The translations under genes were made by a program, and so were the position numbers. From an uncultured Aquimarina sp. (GTDB lineage: Bacteria > Bacteroidota > Bacteroidia > Flavobacteriales > Flavobacteriaceae): a DNA stretch of 64,000 nucleotides. The stretch covers positions 124,001 through 188,000 of the forward strand of contig CANLMN010000001.1 of NCBI GenBank assembly GCA_947492105.1. The letters run 5' to 3'. The notes below the pieces were generated by a model, which did no database searches, was not told where the DNA came from, and saw only the letters and a program-made list of their open reading frames with translations. Each line of letters starts with the position of its first letter. Position 1 is the stretch's first letter. Positions 63,715 to 64,000 of this stretch are shown here, piece after piece.

Positions 63715-64000
63715 CTAAAGTTGTTGAGTCGCATTTGTATCAATTCTAAGTAAAAGGCGTCTCTCACCAGTTTTTTCAATTGTAGGACTTCGATGAACGA
63801 CGGCATTGTTGACATTTGGATAAATTGCACCTTTTAGAATAGCTACATCTCCGGTCTCCAGCTGCCGCACGTCACTTGCTCTTGGAGGTAGGGAATGAAC
63901 GTTTCGTGAATCTCTGAGTCCCTTTGGATGGATATTCTCTTCGGTAACCCACAATGTTCCCGGTCCACTGTAGGTACAAAGCATTCGCAAATCATTGACG
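63715..64000 (-). CDS. DUF1826 protein (C-terminal part)
   Basis: The frame enters from the right edge and ends at 63715, giving 95 visible codons. Visible: RMLCTYSGPGTLWVTEEN, DVAILKGAIYPNVNNAVVHRSPTIEKTGERRLLLRID. The 'CTYxGPGTxW' and 'VHRSP' blocks are those of the DUF1826 family, which is found near CobW/zinc genes in proteobacteria and is regarded as part of zinc-responsive sets. The internal ATG at 63990 is only an in-frame Met. The N-terminal part lies outside the window. Confidence 0.8.
   Translation of the reverse strand, partial: VNDLRMLCTYSGPGTLWVTEENIHPKGLRDSRNVHSLPPRASDVRQLETGDVAILKGAIYPNVNNAVVHRSPTIEKTGERRLLLRIDTNATQQL

Overview
The window is chromosomal DNA from a low-GC member of the Bacteroidota, most likely a marine Flavobacteriaceae. 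The evidence is the set of family-specific proteins (BT_3928-type DoxX protein, DUF1599, DUF6095, type IX secretion plug protein, fused SecDF, HEIGH/M57 metallopeptidase), a complete Na+-translocating NADH:quinone reductase, an alginate-export-type porin, a GH16 glucanase with a type IX-like C-terminal domain, and TAnnTTTG-type -7 promoter boxes. The genus cannot be fixed from the sequence. No rRNA, tRNA, CRISPR array, prophage or transposase gene was seen.

Layout. 1-9.5 kb: housekeeping genes (peptide ABC permease fragment, BT_3928, DUF1599, folP, cdaA, MsbA-type ABC exporter, truA, DUF6095, tsaE, alanine dehydrogenase). 10-17.8 kb: secreted GH16 enzyme and the nqrABCDEF operon. 18-23.5 kb: T9SS plug protein, apaG, a DUF6695/NRDE pair, pruA. 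23.6-28.2 kb: lipoprotein, DinB, Crp/Fnr-like regulator, a long gene-poor stretch, a metallopeptidase. 28.4-38.5 kb: mdh, a small exported protein, secDF, a TonB-dependent receptor, two LVIVD-like lipoproteins. 39-49.7 kb: aminotransferase, desaturase, rsmG, lipB, a Pmp3 protein, lysS and several small exported or unknown proteins. 50-58 kb: a dissimilatory nitrate-reduction island (porin, napD, napA, a four-heme NapB, a tetraheme lipoprotein, a four-cluster ferredoxin subunit, an NrfD-type membrane subunit). 58.7-61.2 kb: a circularly permuted ATP-grasp/alpha-E pair. 61.4-64 kb: a CobW-GTPase/DUF1826 cluster that looks like a metal (zinc) homeostasis locus and runs off the end.

The most unusual content lies between the genes. 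Three families of roughly 160-bp MITE-like elements (called A, B and C here) recur at 12 places. They share ATACC-type ends and a related central GGCTATG core. They are nested twice: B lies inside C at 4.5-4.8 kb with a plausible 5-bp duplication, and C lies inside A at 33.7-34.0 kb, giving the relative order A, then C, then B. A fourth short repeat (D, about 63 bp) occurs three times. Upstream of the DUF6095 gene is a GC-rich segment with three properly nested helices that looks like a structured leader RNA. The nitrate island has two FNR/Crp-like dyads placed at identical distances from two candidate promoters, has no napC, and has a NapB that appears to be a tandem duplication. Together these suggest oxygen-regulated nitrate respiration fed by a NrfCD-like quinol module.
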